From the NCBI RefSeq assembly GCF_022513565.1, contig NZ_JAKWBE010000012.1:186001-250000 (forward strand): a stretch of 64,000 nucleotides of DNA, given 5' to 3'. Position numbers and translations under genes: made by a program. The notes beneath the pieces were generated by a model. The model ran no database searches and was not told the origin of the DNA. It saw nothing but the letters and a program-made list of their open reading frames with translations. Source of the stretch: Streptomyces gilvus. Its GTDB lineage: Bacteria > Actinomycetota > Actinomycetes > Streptomycetales > Streptomycetaceae. Positions 33,879-43,600 of this stretch are shown here, one piece after another (the stretch's first letter is position 1; every line of letters starts with the position of its first letter).

Positions 33879-34169
33879 GTGAGCGAGTCGTCGGTGTCGG
33901 ATGTGCGGGGCATGTCGGTGGCGGCCGCCTTCGCCGGGATGAGAAGTGTGGCCCCGGTGGTGTTCAAGGCGGGCTGCCCGGACTGCCGGGGCAGCTTCGA
34001 GCTCACCGCCAACGCCCTCAGACTGGCCATCGGCGCCAGCAGCCGCTCCACGTTCTACTCCTTCACCTGCCCGGACTGCGGAGCCGCGGTCCGCAAGCCG
34101 GCCGGGGAGCGGATCGTGGAACTGCTCACCGGCGGCGGGGTCAGGACCCTGCGGCTGCACACGCCGTAG
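33879..34169 (+). CDS. Small zinc-ribbon protein
   Basis: The 96-residue protein contains two CPDC motifs 33 residues apart (residues ~33-36 and ~66-69), which together would bind one zinc ion, around a hydrophobic beta-rich core. Such ribbons mediate nucleic acid or protein contacts. The function is unknown. GTG start with a purine-rich GAGGGAG about 9 nt upstream. It lies between pafC and tatA, a position conserved in Streptomyces. Confidence 0.75.
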   Translation: MSESSVSDVRGMSVAAAFAGMRSVAPVVFKAGCPDCRGSFELTANALRLAIGASSRSTFYSFTCPDCGAAVRKPAGERIVELLTGGGVRTLRLHTP

Positions 34170-34189
34170 AGAGGTCTAGTCTCGGCGTC

Positions 34190-34384
34190 ATGTTCTGGCC
34201 GATGTTCGCGGTAGCCATGGGTTTTCTGGGTCTCGCCGTCCTGGGGGTGTTCGCCGTCCGGGTCTTCGTGGAGGCACAGCGTCTGGGCAGGCAGGTCAGC
34301 GACTCGGCGCGGCGGATCAACCGGGCCGCCGAGGACCTGGAGCGGGCCGCGGTGAGCACCGCGCGGGCCGTGGACTCCCTGTGA
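34190..34384 (+). CDS. Small single-pass membrane protein
   Basis: The 64-residue protein has one membrane helix (AVAMGFLGLAVLGVFAVRVF, residues ~7-26) and a charged amphipathic C-terminal helix (RLGRQVSDSARRINRAAEDLERA). The layout resembles a TatA-like or stalk protein but without TatA's Gly hinge and FGxKxLP. TAGTCT lies 7 nt before the ATG and there is no ribosome site, so it is probably leaderless. It is adjacent to tatA and conserved there in Streptomyces, so an envelope role is possible. Confidence 0.65.
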   Translation: MFWPMFAVAMGFLGLAVLGVFAVRVFVEAQRLGRQVSDSARRINRAAEDLERAAVSTARAVDSL

Positions 34385-34587
34385 GTCCCGCTGCGCGAGC
34401 CATGTGAGTCCTGCGCCGCAGGCGGTTTGGGTCACTTCGACCTGTCACCGGAGCCACAGTGACGGGTACGCTGCTGGTCGCGGCCCGGAGAACGAGGCCC
34501 GGACCGCGGACCGGGAGTACGCACGGGGATTGCCTCACGTTTACCCCTGAGCGTTACGATCGCTGTCAACACGATCGATCGGACATG

Positions 34588-34605
34588 TGTCCGACCGGTC
34601 GGACA
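34588..34605. promoter_or_regulatory. 18-bp perfect palindrome upstream of tatA
   Basis: TGTCCGACCGGTCGGACA is a perfect 18-bp palindrome. It overlaps a second perfect 14-bp palindrome (CGGACATGTGTCCG, 34580-34593). Both lie 41-66 bp upstream of the tatA start. Overlapping operators for a dimeric repressor are the likely reading. Confidence 0.5.
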
Positions 34606-34645
34606 GCACCCCACCCCAGCCGCCTCGGTGAGAAGGTAAAGACTT

Positions 34646-34933
34646 ATGTTCGGAAGGCTCGGCGCCCCCGAGATCATTCTCATCCTCGTCGTCATCGTCC
34701 TGCTGTTCGGCGCGAAGAAGCTTCCCGACATGGCGCGCTCGCTCGGCAAGTCCGCCCGCATCCTCAAGAGCGAGGCGAAGGCGATGAAGGAGGAGGGCAA
34801 CACCCCGGCCACCCCGGCCGGCCCGCCGAACACCGGCGAGCAGCCCCCCGCTCAGCGCACCATCCAGGCCGCCCCTGGCGACGTGACCAGCTCGCGCCCG
34901 GTCACCGAGCCGACGGACTCCACCAAGGCCTGA
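34646..34933 (+). CDS. tatA: Sec-independent translocase protein TatA
   Basis: The 95-residue protein has an N-terminal membrane helix (EIILILVVIVLLF), the hinge FGAKKLPDMARSLGKS (the conserved F-G-x-K-x-L-P) and an amphipathic helix, followed by a Pro/Thr-rich tail. It oligomerises to form the pore for folded proteins with twin-arginine signals. GAAGG precedes the ATG. tatC begins 47 nt downstream. Confidence 0.94.
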   Translation: MFGRLGAPEIILILVVIVLLFGAKKLPDMARSLGKSARILKSEAKAMKEEGNTPATPAGPPNTGEQPPAQRTIQAAPGDVTSSRPVTEPTDSTKA

Positions 34934-34980
34934 TGCAGGGCCGGACACCTCCGGCCTGCCGCACGAGATGAGGACGTGGG

Positions 34981-35931
34981 TTGCCCAAGTCTGCCCGCAA
35001 ACAGGAGAAGGATCCCGAGGGGCGGATGCCCCTTGCGGACCACCTTCGTGAGCTGCGCAACCGGCTCGCGAAGGCGATGCTGGCCATCGTCGTGATCACG
35101 ATCGTCGCCGCCTTCTTCTACAACGACATCATCAACTTCCTCACCAAGCCGGTCCTCGACTCGGTCGGGTGCGGGGAGACCTTCGAGCAGCTGGCCAAGT
35201 CCAAGTCCAGCTCTCACCCGTGCGCCCAGATCACGATCAACGGTCTGCTGGCGCCCTTCACGCTGGCCCTGCAGGTGTCCCTCATGGCCGGCGTGGTGTT
35301 CGCCTCGCCGATCTGGCTGTACCAGCTGTGGGCCTTCGTCGCGCCCGGACTGCACCGGCACGAGAAGAAGTACGCCTACGCGTTCGTCGGCACCGGCGTC
35401 CCGCTGTTCTTCGGCGGCGCCTTCTTCGCGTACAAGGTCCTGCCGACCACGGCGAAGGTGCTCATCGACTTCACCCCGCACGGCGTGAGCAACCTGCTCC
35501 CGCTCGACGACCTGCTCCAGCTCGTCACCCGCATGGTGATCGTCTTCGGGCTCTCCTTCGAGCTTCCCCTGCTGCTGATCATGCTCAACCTCACCGGGGT
35601 GCTCAGCGGCCAGCGGATGCTCGGCTGGTGGCGGGCGATGATCCTGGGCATCACGGTCTTCGCGGCGGTCGCGACGCCCAGCACGGACCCACTGTCGATG
35701 CTGGCCCTGGCCGGACCGATCTGGGTGCTGTACTTCGGCGCGGTCGTGTTCTCGATCTTCAACGACAAGCGCAAGCGCCGTCGTGAGGAGATGGGCCCCG
35801 CCGACGACGAGGCCTCCGACCTGGACCTCACCCCCGAGGACATCGGCGAGGTCGAGACCGTCTCGGCCAGCCGGGCACTGCCCGAGCAGGCCACCACGGA
35901 CCGGGTCAATGGCTACGACGACGTGACCTGA
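34981..35931 (+). CDS. tatC: Sec-independent translocase protein TatC
   Basis: The 316-residue receptor recognises twin-arginine signal peptides. It has six membrane helices, the N-terminal RMPLADHLRELRNRL motif, FEQLAKSKSSS periplasmic loop, and the conserved GLSFELPLLLIMLNL segment with the signal-binding Glu. The start is a TTG at 34981 with GAGG upstream. The acidic C-terminal tail (about 40 residues) is longer than in E. coli. Confidence 0.95.
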   Translation: MPKSARKQEKDPEGRMPLADHLRELRNRLAKAMLAIVVITIVAAFFYNDIINFLTKPVLDSVGCGETFEQLAKSKSSSHPCAQITINGLLAPFTLALQVSLMAGVVFASPIWLYQLWAFVAPGLHRHEKKYAYAFVGTGVPLFFGGAFFAYKVLPTTAKVLIDFTPHGVSNLLPLDDLLQLVTRMVIVFGLSFELPLLLIMLNLTGVLSGQRMLGWWRAMILGITVFAAVATPSTDPLSMLALAGPIWVLYFGAVVFSIFNDKRKRRREEMGPADDEASDLDLTPEDIGEVETVSASRALPEQATTDRVNGYDDVT

Positions 35932-35954
35932 GCGCCCGCTCGTCGAGCGCGGTC

Positions 35955-35995
35955 CGAGAGGTGCCCACCGTCCACCGGGACGAGGGCACCTCTCG
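35955..35995 (+). terminator. Terminator after tatC
   Basis: CGAGAGGTGCCC and GGGCACCTCTCG form a perfect 12-bp stem with a 17-nt loop, followed by GTGTTT. It lies 24 nt after tatC and separates it from the helY promoter. Confidence 0.8.
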
Positions 35996-36033
35996 GTGTT
36001 TGACGGCCAAGGTTCCGGATAATGATCGTCCTG

Positions 36034-36056
36034 TTGTCAGTGGGGCCCGGTACGCT
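36034..36056 (+). promoter_or_regulatory. PafBC/RecA-NDp-type promoter of helY
   Basis: TTGTCAGTG (36034-36042), eight bases, then TACGCT (36051-36056) match the LexA-independent DNA-damage promoter pattern TTGTCRGTG-N8-TAnnnT exactly. The predicted start site is about 4 nt before the ATG at 36067, so the mRNA is nearly leaderless. Confidence 0.78.
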
Positions 36057-36066
36057 CGAAAGCACG

Positions 36067-38883
36067 ATGACAGAGGACCTCTCACCGGCCGAGCGGTACG
36101 CGGCTGCCCGTAGGCGCGCTGCCGAGCAGGCCACCGCGCTCGCCTCCTTCCGCGAGATGTACGACTTCGGCCTGGACCCCTTCCAGATCGAGGCCTGCCA
36201 GGCACTCGAAGCGGGCAAGGGCGTGCTGGTCGCCGCGCCCACCGGCTCCGGCAAGACGATCGTGGGCGAGTTCGCCGTCCACCTCGCCCTCCAGCAGGGC
36301 AAGAAGTGCTTCTACACGACACCCATCAAGGCGCTGTCGAACCAGAAGTACGCCGACCTGTGCCGCCGCTACGGAGCGGACAAGGTCGGCCTGCTCACCG
36401 GCGACAACAGCGTCAACTCCGAGGCGCCGGTGGTCGTGATGACCACCGAGGTCCTCAGGAACATGCTGTACGCCGGCTCCCAGACCCTCCTCGGCCTCGG
36501 CCACGTGGTCATGGACGAGGTGCACTACCTCTCCGACCGCTTCCGCGGAGCGGTGTGGGAAGAGGTGATCATCCACCTCCCCGAGTCGGTGACCCTGGTC
36601 TCGCTCTCCGCGACCGTCTCCAACGCCGAGGAGTTCGGCGACTGGCTGGACACCGTCCGCGGCGACACCGAGGTGATCGTCTCCGAGCACCGGCCCGTGC
36701 CGCTGTTCCAGCACGTGCTGGCCGGCCGCCGGATGTACGACCTCTTCGAGGAGGGCGAGGGCAGCAAGAAGGCCGTCAACCCCGACCTCACGCGTCTGGC
36801 CCGCATGGAGGCGAGCCGGCCGTCGTACCAGGACCGCAGGCGTGGCCGCGCCATGCGCGAGGCGGACCGGGAGCGGGAGCGCCGCCAGCGCTCGCGGGTG
36901 TGGACGCCGGGGCGTCCCGAGGTCATCGAGCGGCTCGACGCCGAGGGCCTGCTGCCTGCCATCACCTTCATCTTCAGCCGCGCGGCCTGCGAGGCGGCCG
37001 TACAGCAGTGCCTGTACGCCGGCCTCCGGCTCAACGACGACGAGGCGCGGGAGAAGGTGCGTGCGCTCGTCGAGGAGCGCACCGCGTCCATCCCGACCGA
37101 GGATCTGCACGTCCTCGGGTACTACGAGTGGCTGGAGGGCCTGGAGCGGGGCATAGCGGCCCATCACGCGGGCATGCTGCCGACGTTCAAGGAGGTCGTC
37201 GAGGAACTGTTCGTCCGCGGCCTGGTGAAGGCCGTGTTCGCCACGGAGACGCTCGCGCTCGGCATCAACATGCCCGCGCGCTCGGTGGTGCTGGAGAAGC
37301 TCGTCAAGTGGAACGGCGAGCAGCACGCCGACATCACGCCCGGCGAGTACACCCAGTTGACGGGCCGGGCCGGCCGGCGGGGCATCGACGTCGAGGGCCA
37401 CGCCGTCGTGCTGTGGCAGCGCGGGATGAGCCCCGAGCACCTGGCGGGCCTCGCGGGCACGCGCACCTATCCGCTGCGCTCCAGCTTCAAGCCGTCGTAC
37501 AACATGGCCGTCAACCTGGTGGAGCAGTTCGGGCGGCACCGCTCCCGCGAGCTGCTGGAGACGTCGTTCGCGCAGTTCCAGGCCGACAAGTCGGTCGTCG
37601 GGATCTCCCGTCAGGTGCAGCGCAACGAGGAGGGCCTGGATGGCTACAAGGCCTCCATGACCTGCCACCTCGGCGACTTCGAGGAGTACGCCCGCCTGCG
37701 GCGCGAACTGAAGGACCGCGAGACCGAGTTGGCCCGGCAGGGAGCGGCGGATCGGCGCGCGGAGGCCGCGGTGGCGCTGGAGAAGCTCAAGCCGGGCGAC
37801 GTCATCCACGTGCCGACCGGCAAGTACGCCGGTCTGGCCCTGGTACTGGACCCCGGACTGCCGGCCGGACGGTCCAACGGGCACCGCGGCTTCGAACACC
37901 ACGACGGGCCGCGACCGCTGGTGCTGACCGCCGAGCGGCAGGTCAAGCGACTGGCGTCGATGGACTTCCCGGTGCCCGTCGAGGCGCTGGAGCGGATGCG
38001 GATCCCCAAGTCCTTCAACCCGCGCTCGCCCCAGTCACGTCGGGACCTCGCCTCCGCGCTGCGCACCAAGGCCGGGCACATCCCGCCGGAGCGCGCGCGC
38101 AAGAAGCGCTCGCAGGCCGCCGACGACCGGGAGATCGCGCGCCTGCGCACCGCCATCAGGGCGCATTCCTGCCATGGGTGCAGCGAGCGCGAGGACCACG
38201 CGCGATGGGCCGAGCGGTACCACCGGCTGCTGCGGGACACCTCGCAGCTGGAGCGGCGCATCGAAGGCCGCACGAACACGATCGCGCGGACCTTCGACCG
38301 CATCGTGGCGCTGCTGACCGAGCTGGACTACCTGCGCGGCGACGAGGTCACCGAGCACGGCAAGCGGCTGGCACGGCTGTACGGCGAGCTCGATCTGCTG
38401 GCCAGTGAGTGCCTGCGGGAGGGCGTCTGGGAAGGACTCGGTCCCGAGGAGCTCGCGGCCTGTGTCTCGGCGCTGGTGTACGAGGCGCGGGTCGGGGACG
38501 ACGCGATGGCGCCGAAGCTGCCGTCGGGCAAGGCCAAGGCCGCGCTCGGCGAGATGGTGCGGATCTGGGGGCGGCTGGACGCGCTCGAGGAGGACTTCCG
38601 GATCACGCAGACCGAGGGGGTCGGGCAGCGCGAGCCGGACCTCGGCTTCGCCTGGGCCGCGTACATGTGGGCCTCCGGGAAGGGGCTGGACGAGGTGCTG
38701 CGGGAGGCGGAGATGCCGGCGGGCGACTTCGTGCGGTGGTGCAAGCAGGTGATCGACGTGCTGGGGCAGATCTCGGCCGCGGCCCCTGTCTCCGGTGGCG
38801 AGGGGGCCACGGTCGCGAAGAATGCGCGTAAGGCTGTTGATCTGTTGCTGCGGGGGGTTGTGGCCTACTCGTCGGTGGGGTGA
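36067..38883 (+). CDS. helY: Ski2-like superfamily 2 RNA/DNA helicase HelY
   Basis: The 938-residue helicase has Walker A APTGSGKT (residues 57-64), DEVH box (150-153), SATVSNAEEF, and the motif VI QLTGRAGRRGID. A C-terminal DSHCT domain follows (~750-938), as in Ski2/Mtr4 proteins. Cellular function in bacteria is unclear; RNA turnover or repair of structured nucleic acid is possible. ATG at 36067 is almost leaderless and sits behind a PafBC-type promoter. tatC-helY adjacency is shared with mycobacteria (Rv2093c-Rv2092c). Confidence 0.92.
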   Translation: MTEDLSPAERYAAARRRAAEQATALASFREMYDFGLDPFQIEACQALEAGKGVLVAAPTGSGKTIVGEFAVHLALQQGKKCFYTTPIKALSNQKYADLCRRYGADKVGLLTGDNSVNSEAPVVVMTTEVLRNMLYAGSQTLLGLGHVVMDEVHYLSDRFRGAVWEEVIIHLPESVTLVSLSATVSNAEEFGDWLDTVRGDTEVIVSEHRPVPLFQHVLAGRRMYDLFEEGEGSKKAVNPDLTRLARMEASRPSYQDRRRGRAMREADRERERRQRSRVWTPGRPEVIERLDAEGLLPAITFIFSRAACEAAVQQCLYAGLRLNDDEAREKVRALVEERTASIPTEDLHVLGYYEWLEGLERGIAAHHAGMLPTFKEVVEELFVRGLVKAVFATETLALGINMPARSVVLEKLVKWNGEQHADITPGEYTQLTGRAGRRGIDVEGHAVVLWQRGMSPEHLAGLAGTRTYPLRSSFKPSYNMAVNLVEQFGRHRSRELLETSFAQFQADKSVVGISRQVQRNEEGLDGYKASMTCHLGDFEEYARLRRELKDRETELARQGAADRRAEAAVALEKLKPGDVIHVPTGKYAGLALVLDPGLPAGRSNGHRGFEHHDGPRPLVLTAERQVKRLASMDFPVPVEALERMRIPKSFNPRSPQSRRDLASALRTKAGHIPPERARKKRSQAADDREIARLRTAIRAHSCHGCSEREDHARWAERYHRLLRDTSQLERRIEGRTNTIARTFDRIVALLTELDYLRGDEVTEHGKRLARLYGELDLLASECLREGVWEGLGPEELAACVSALVYEARVGDDAMAPKLPSGKAKAALGEMVRIWGRLDALEEDFRITQTEGVGQREPDLGFAWAAYMWASGKGLDEVLREAEMPAGDFVRWCKQVIDVLGQISAAAPVSGGEGATVAKNARKAVDLLLRGVVAYSSVG

Positions 38884-38885
38884 CG

Positions 38886-38976
38886 GTTCGTTGGCGGGTG
38901 CGGGGTTCATTGTGGCTGGTCGCGCCCACGCGGCGGCCGCAGATTCAACACAGCCCCGCGCCCCCAAGGGCGTTGC
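38886..38976. repeat. Dispersed Streptomyces intergenic repeat
   Basis: The gap between the convergent helY and amidase genes is filled by a sequence of recognisable type: a G-rich left part with GCGGGTGCGGGG, then TGGCTGGTCGCGCCCACGCG, then ACAGCCCCGCGCCCCC. I recall very similar copies in intergenic gaps of many Streptomyces genomes. The left GCGGGG and right CCCCGC can pair to form a large hairpin. It probably also ends one or both transcripts. Only one copy is seen in this window. Confidence 0.5.
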
Positions 38977-38978
38977 CG

Positions 38979-40631
38979 TCACCGTCTGTTCAGATAGGAG
39001 CGCCAGCTTCCGTAGGACGTGATGTCCTCGGCGTCGGCCAATGCGCCTGGTTCGCAGAGGAAGCCGGGAACCCGGGTTCCGTCCGAGAGTTCTATGCTCC
39101 CCAGCGCCATGGGGCGGGGGAGTGTCGTCAGCAGTTGGCCCAGCCCTTCTGCCGGTAGGCGCCACACCTCCGTTTCGATCTCGGCGCCGCCCTCGCCCGC
39201 ATGCACAAGACCCGGCTTCGGTGGGTCCGTCGGCAGGGCGTGCAGGCGGTAGACCGGGGCCGTCGTGGTGGTGCGGTCCAAGCGGGCGCCCAGGGACAGG
39301 AGTTGGGGGTTGAGGGGCTGGCCCGTCAGGTGGGCGCCGACTACCGCCACCCGGGTTTCCGGCTGGAGTGAGGCGGCGACCCTCGCCAGGCGTTCGTCCG
39401 TGAAGGCCGGGCCGATCAGCATCACGCCGAAGGGGAGGCCGTTCACCGAGCCTGCCGGGACGGCGACCGCGGCCAGGTCGAAGAGGTTCGTGGAGTTGGT
39501 GAAGCGGCCCAGGCGGGCGTTGGAGGCGAGGGGGGCGGCGGCGACTTCGGTGAGGGTCGGGTGGCCCGGGGTCGTGGGAAGGAGGAGGGCGTCCGCGTCG
39601 GAGAGTTCGGCGAGGGCGCGGGAGCGGAGGGCGGCCAGGCGGTCGAGGTCGGCGTAGAGCTGGTGGGCGGGGATGTCCCGGGCGCGGGTGATGATGCCGG
39701 CGACCGTGGGGTCCAGGCCCTCGATGCCGTCGGCTGACGCCTTGTCGACAAATCTCCCCACCGCTGTGTAGCGCTCGGCGACGAAGGCGCCCTCGTACAG
39801 CATCGCGGCGGCCTCGGTGAAGGGCGTCAGGTCCAGGGTGCGTACGTCGGCGCCCGTGGAGCACAGTCGGTCCACAACCGCCTCGTACGCCTGCGCCCAG
39901 CCCTCGTCCAGTTCGCCGAGTCGGTCGGGTGCCGGGACCGCGATGCGCCAGGGGCCCGGGGTGCGCTGGGGGAGGGCGGGGAGTTCGCGGGCCGGTGGGG
40001 AGGTCATGAATGCCAGGGCCTGTTCGGCCTCCGGGAGGGTGCGGGCGAAGACCGTCACGCAGTCGAGGGAGGCGCAGGCGGGGACCACGCCCTCCGTGGG
40101 GACCAGGCCGCGGGTCGGTTTGAGGCCGACGATGCCGTTGAAGGCGGCCGGGACCCGGCCCGAGCCCGCCGTGTCGGTGCCGAGGGCGAGATCCACGATG
40201 CCGAGGGCCACCGCGACCGCCGAGCCGGAGCTGGAGCCGCCGCTGATGCGGGACGGGTCGTGGGCGTTGCGTACCGCGCCGTAGGGGGAGCGGGTGCCGA
40301 CCAGGCCGGTCGCGAACTGGTCCAGGTTCGTCGTGCCCAGCACGATCGCGCCGGCCGCGCGGAGCCGGGCGACGACCGGGGCGTCGGTCTCCGGGTGGTA
40401 CGCGTACGCCGGGCAGCCCGCGGTGGTGGGCAGGCCGGCCACGTCGATGTTGCCCTTGACGGCGAACAGGCGTCCGGCGAGCGGGAGTCGGGCGCCGGAG
40501 GCGGTGCGGGCGTCGATGGTCCGCGCTTCCGCCTCGACCTCCTCCCGGGGGCGCAGGTCGATCCAGATCTCGGGGCGGTCCACGGCCTCGATGCGGGCGT
40601 AGGCGGCGCGGACTCGGGTGAGAGCGGACAT
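38979..40631 (-). CDS. atzF: Allophanate hydrolase (AtzF type)
   Basis: The 550-residue amidase-signature enzyme hydrolyses allophanate to ammonia and carbon dioxide. The Ser-cisSer-Lys triad is visible: Lys in AVKGNIDVAGLP, GGSSSGSAVAVALG, and Ser in GTDTAGSGRVPA. The amidase domain covers ~1-430 and the C-terminal allophanate hydrolase domain ~440-550. AAGGAGG precedes the ATG. It is the last gene of the four-gene cluster, 35 nt after the carboxylase. In guanidine or urea degradation it takes the carboxylated intermediate after the upstream steps. Confidence 0.93.
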   Translation of the reverse strand: MSALTRVRAAYARIEAVDRPEIWIDLRPREEVEAEARTIDARTASGARLPLAGRLFAVKGNIDVAGLPTTAGCPAYAYHPETDAPVVARLRAAGAIVLGTTNLDQFATGLVGTRSPYGAVRNAHDPSRISGGSSSGSAVAVALGIVDLALGTDTAGSGRVPAAFNGIVGLKPTRGLVPTEGVVPACASLDCVTVFARTLPEAEQALAFMTSPPARELPALPQRTPGPWRIAVPAPDRLGELDEGWAQAYEAVVDRLCSTGADVRTLDLTPFTEAAAMLYEGAFVAERYTAVGRFVDKASADGIEGLDPTVAGIITRARDIPAHQLYADLDRLAALRSRALAELSDADALLLPTTPGHPTLTEVAAAPLASNARLGRFTNSTNLFDLAAVAVPAGSVNGLPFGVMLIGPAFTDERLARVAASLQPETRVAVVGAHLTGQPLNPQLLSLGARLDRTTTTAPVYRLHALPTDPPKPGLVHAGEGGAEIETEVWRLPAEGLGQLLTTLPRPMALGSIELSDGTRVPGFLCEPGALADAEDITSYGSWRSYLNRR

Positions 40632-40666
40632 GGTCGGTGCCTCCTTCGGTTCGTCGGCCGGAGCGT

Positions 40667-43600
40667 TCAGTTCGTCGCCGGGGCCAGGACCAGCAGTGCC
40701 GTCCCCGCCTCCACCTGGTCGCCGGGCCTGGCCAGGATCTCGGCCACCACACCGGCCATCGGCGCGTGCACCCTGGACTCCATCTTCATCGCCTCCAGGG
40801 CGAGCAGCGGCTGCCCGGCCGTCACCTCGTCTCCGGGCCGCACGTTCAACTGCCAGACGGAGGCGGCGAATTCGGCCTCCACGAGACGGCCTCCGGCCGG
40901 GACCGTCACCTCGGCCGGGGCGGCCGCGGGTGCGGAGGCCGCTTCGGCGCGCGCGAACTCGCCCGCCGCCTCCCACGCGTCCCGCTCCGCCGCGAAGGCC
41001 GTCTGCTGCCGGTCCCTGAACTCCCGTATGGATTCGGCGTTGTCGGCGAGGAAGGCCTGGTACTCGGCGAGCGAGAAGGTGCCCTCCTCGATGCGCGGCA
41101 CGAAACGGCCGGACGTGATGTCGGCACGCAGGTCGAGGAGTTCGTCCGCGTCCACCGGATACCACTTGATCCGGTCGAAGAAGCGCAGCAGCCAGGGCGA
41201 CCCGGGCTCGAACGCGCCGCGCTGCTGCCATCCCGACCACACCTGGGTCGTACGGCCCACGAACTGGTAGCCGCCGGGCCCCTCCATGCCGTAGACGCAC
41301 AGGTAGGCGCCGCCGATGCCGACGGAGTTCTCGGCGGTCCAGGTCCGGGCCGGGTTGTACTTCGTGGTCACCAGGCGGTGCCGGGGGTCCAGCGGGGTGG
41401 CCACGGGGGCGCCCAGGTAGACGTCTCCCAGGCCGAGTACGAGGTATTCGGCGGCGAAGACCGTGTCGTGGACGTCGTGCACCGAGTCCAGGCCGTTGAC
41501 GCGGCGGATGAACTCGATGTTCCAGGGGCACCAGGGGGCGTCGTCGCGGACGCCCGCCATGTAACGGGCGATCGCCTCGCGGGTCGCCGGGTCGTCCCAG
41601 GAGAGGGGGAGGTGGACGGTGCGGGAGGGGACGACGAGTTCGTCGGTGGGCGGGAGGGTGGCCGTGATCTCCCGTACGGCGGCGAGGAGTTCGTGCTGGG
41701 GCAGGCGCGTGGGGTCGGTCTGGATCTGGAGGGAGCGGATGCCGGGGGTGAGGTCCGTGATGCCCTCGGGGCCGTCGGCGGCCACCGCCTCCATCAGGGC
41801 GTGCACCCGCATGCGCAGCGCCAGGTCCAGCTGCATGGGGCCGAACTCGACGAGCAGGTTGTCGTCGCCGCTGCGGCGGTACGTCACGTCGCCGTCGCGG
41901 GCGAGGATGCCGCCGTCCACGATCTCCGGGCGGGCCGAGCCGTCCACGGTCACCGGCGCGAAGCGCACCGTGTCGCCCGGCCGCAGCTGGCCGAGCTTCC
42001 AGCGCTCGCCGCTCAGCACCGTCGCCGGGCACACGAACCCGCCGAGGGACGGGCCGTCCGGGCCGAGCAGCACCGGCATGTCGCCGGTGTAGTCGACGGC
42101 GCCGACCGAGTACGGGGTGTCGTGGATGTTGGACGGGTGCAGGCCCGCCTCGCCGCCGTCGGTTCGGGCCCAGCGGGGCTTGGGGCCGACCAGACGGACG
42201 CCGGTGCGGGCGGAGTTGAAGTGGACCTTCCAGTCGGCGGCGTAGAAGTCGCGGATGTCATCCTCGGTGAAGAACTCCGGTGCCGCGTGCGGGCCTTCGA
42301 CGGCGCCGATGCGCCAGTCGGCCGTGAAGTCCGGGCGGTCGGTGACCGGGGCTGCCTCGGTGACCGTCCCTCCGTGCAGGACGTCGCCCGTCCTGAGCGC
42401 CCTGCCGCCGTGGCCGCCGAAGCGGCCGAGGGTGAAGGTGCTCGCGCTGCCCAGGAAGGCCGGGACGTCGAGGCCGCCGGCGAACAGGACGTAGGTCCGC
42501 AGGCCGTGTCGTTCGGGTGCGGCGACCTCCAGTACGGCGCCCGCCGGCACGGTCACCGGCTCCCACTGCCCGACCGGGGCGCCGTCGACCGTGACGGGGG
42601 CCGGGGCGCCGGTCACGCAGACGGTCGTCGGGTGCGTGAACCGCAACGACGGTCCCCGCAAGGTGCATTCGAGGCCGGGGGCGCCCTCCTCGTTGCCCAG
42701 CGCCCGGTTGCCGAGCCGGAAGGACCGGTCGTCCATGGGGCCGCTCGGCGGCACGCCGACCTGCCAGTAGCCGGTGCGGCCCGGCCAGTCCTGGACGGTG
42801 GTGAGGGTGCCGGCGGCGACGACCTCGATGCGCGGGGTCGGGTCGCTCACCGAGGCGAGCGTGGCCGTGGAGTGCCGGGCCGCCCTGAACCCCTCGTCCT
42901 TCAGGGCCGCGCGGACCAGTCCCAGGTTGGTCTCGATGCCGTCGACGCGGGTGCGGGCCAGCGCCTCGTGCAGCCGGCGCAGCGCGTGGGCGCGATCGGG
43001 GCCGTACGCGATCACCTTGGCGAGCATCGGGTCGTACGACGTCGTCACCTCGGTACCCGTCTCCACCCAGCCGTCGACGCGAACCCCCGAAGGGAACTCG
43101 ACCCTGGTCAGCAGGCCCGCGCTGGGCCGGTGTTCGCGCGAGGGGTCCTCGGCGTAGAGGCGGGCCTCGACGGCGTGGCCGCGCGGCGGGCCGGGTTCGC
43201 GCACGACGTCGCGTTCGCCGCGGGCCAGGCGCAGCATCCAGGCGACCAGGTCGACGCCGTAGATCTCCTCGGTGACCGGATGTTCCACCTGGAGGCGGGT
43301 GTTGACCTCCAGGAAGGAGGCCTCCTCGCGCGCGGCGTCGTACACGAACTCGACGGTTCCGGCGGAGCGGTAGCCGACGGAGGCGCACAGATCGCGTGCG
43401 GAGGAGGTGAGGTGCGCGCGGACGTGTGGGGGCAGGCCGGGGGCCGGGGCCTCCTCCAGGACCTTCTGGTTGCGGCGCTGGAGGGAGCAGTCGCGGTCGC
43501 CGAAGGTGACCACCCGGCCCTCGCCGTCGCCGAAGACCTGCACCTCGACATGGCGGGCGTGCTCCACCAGGCGCTCCAGGAATACGCCGGCCGAGGAGAA

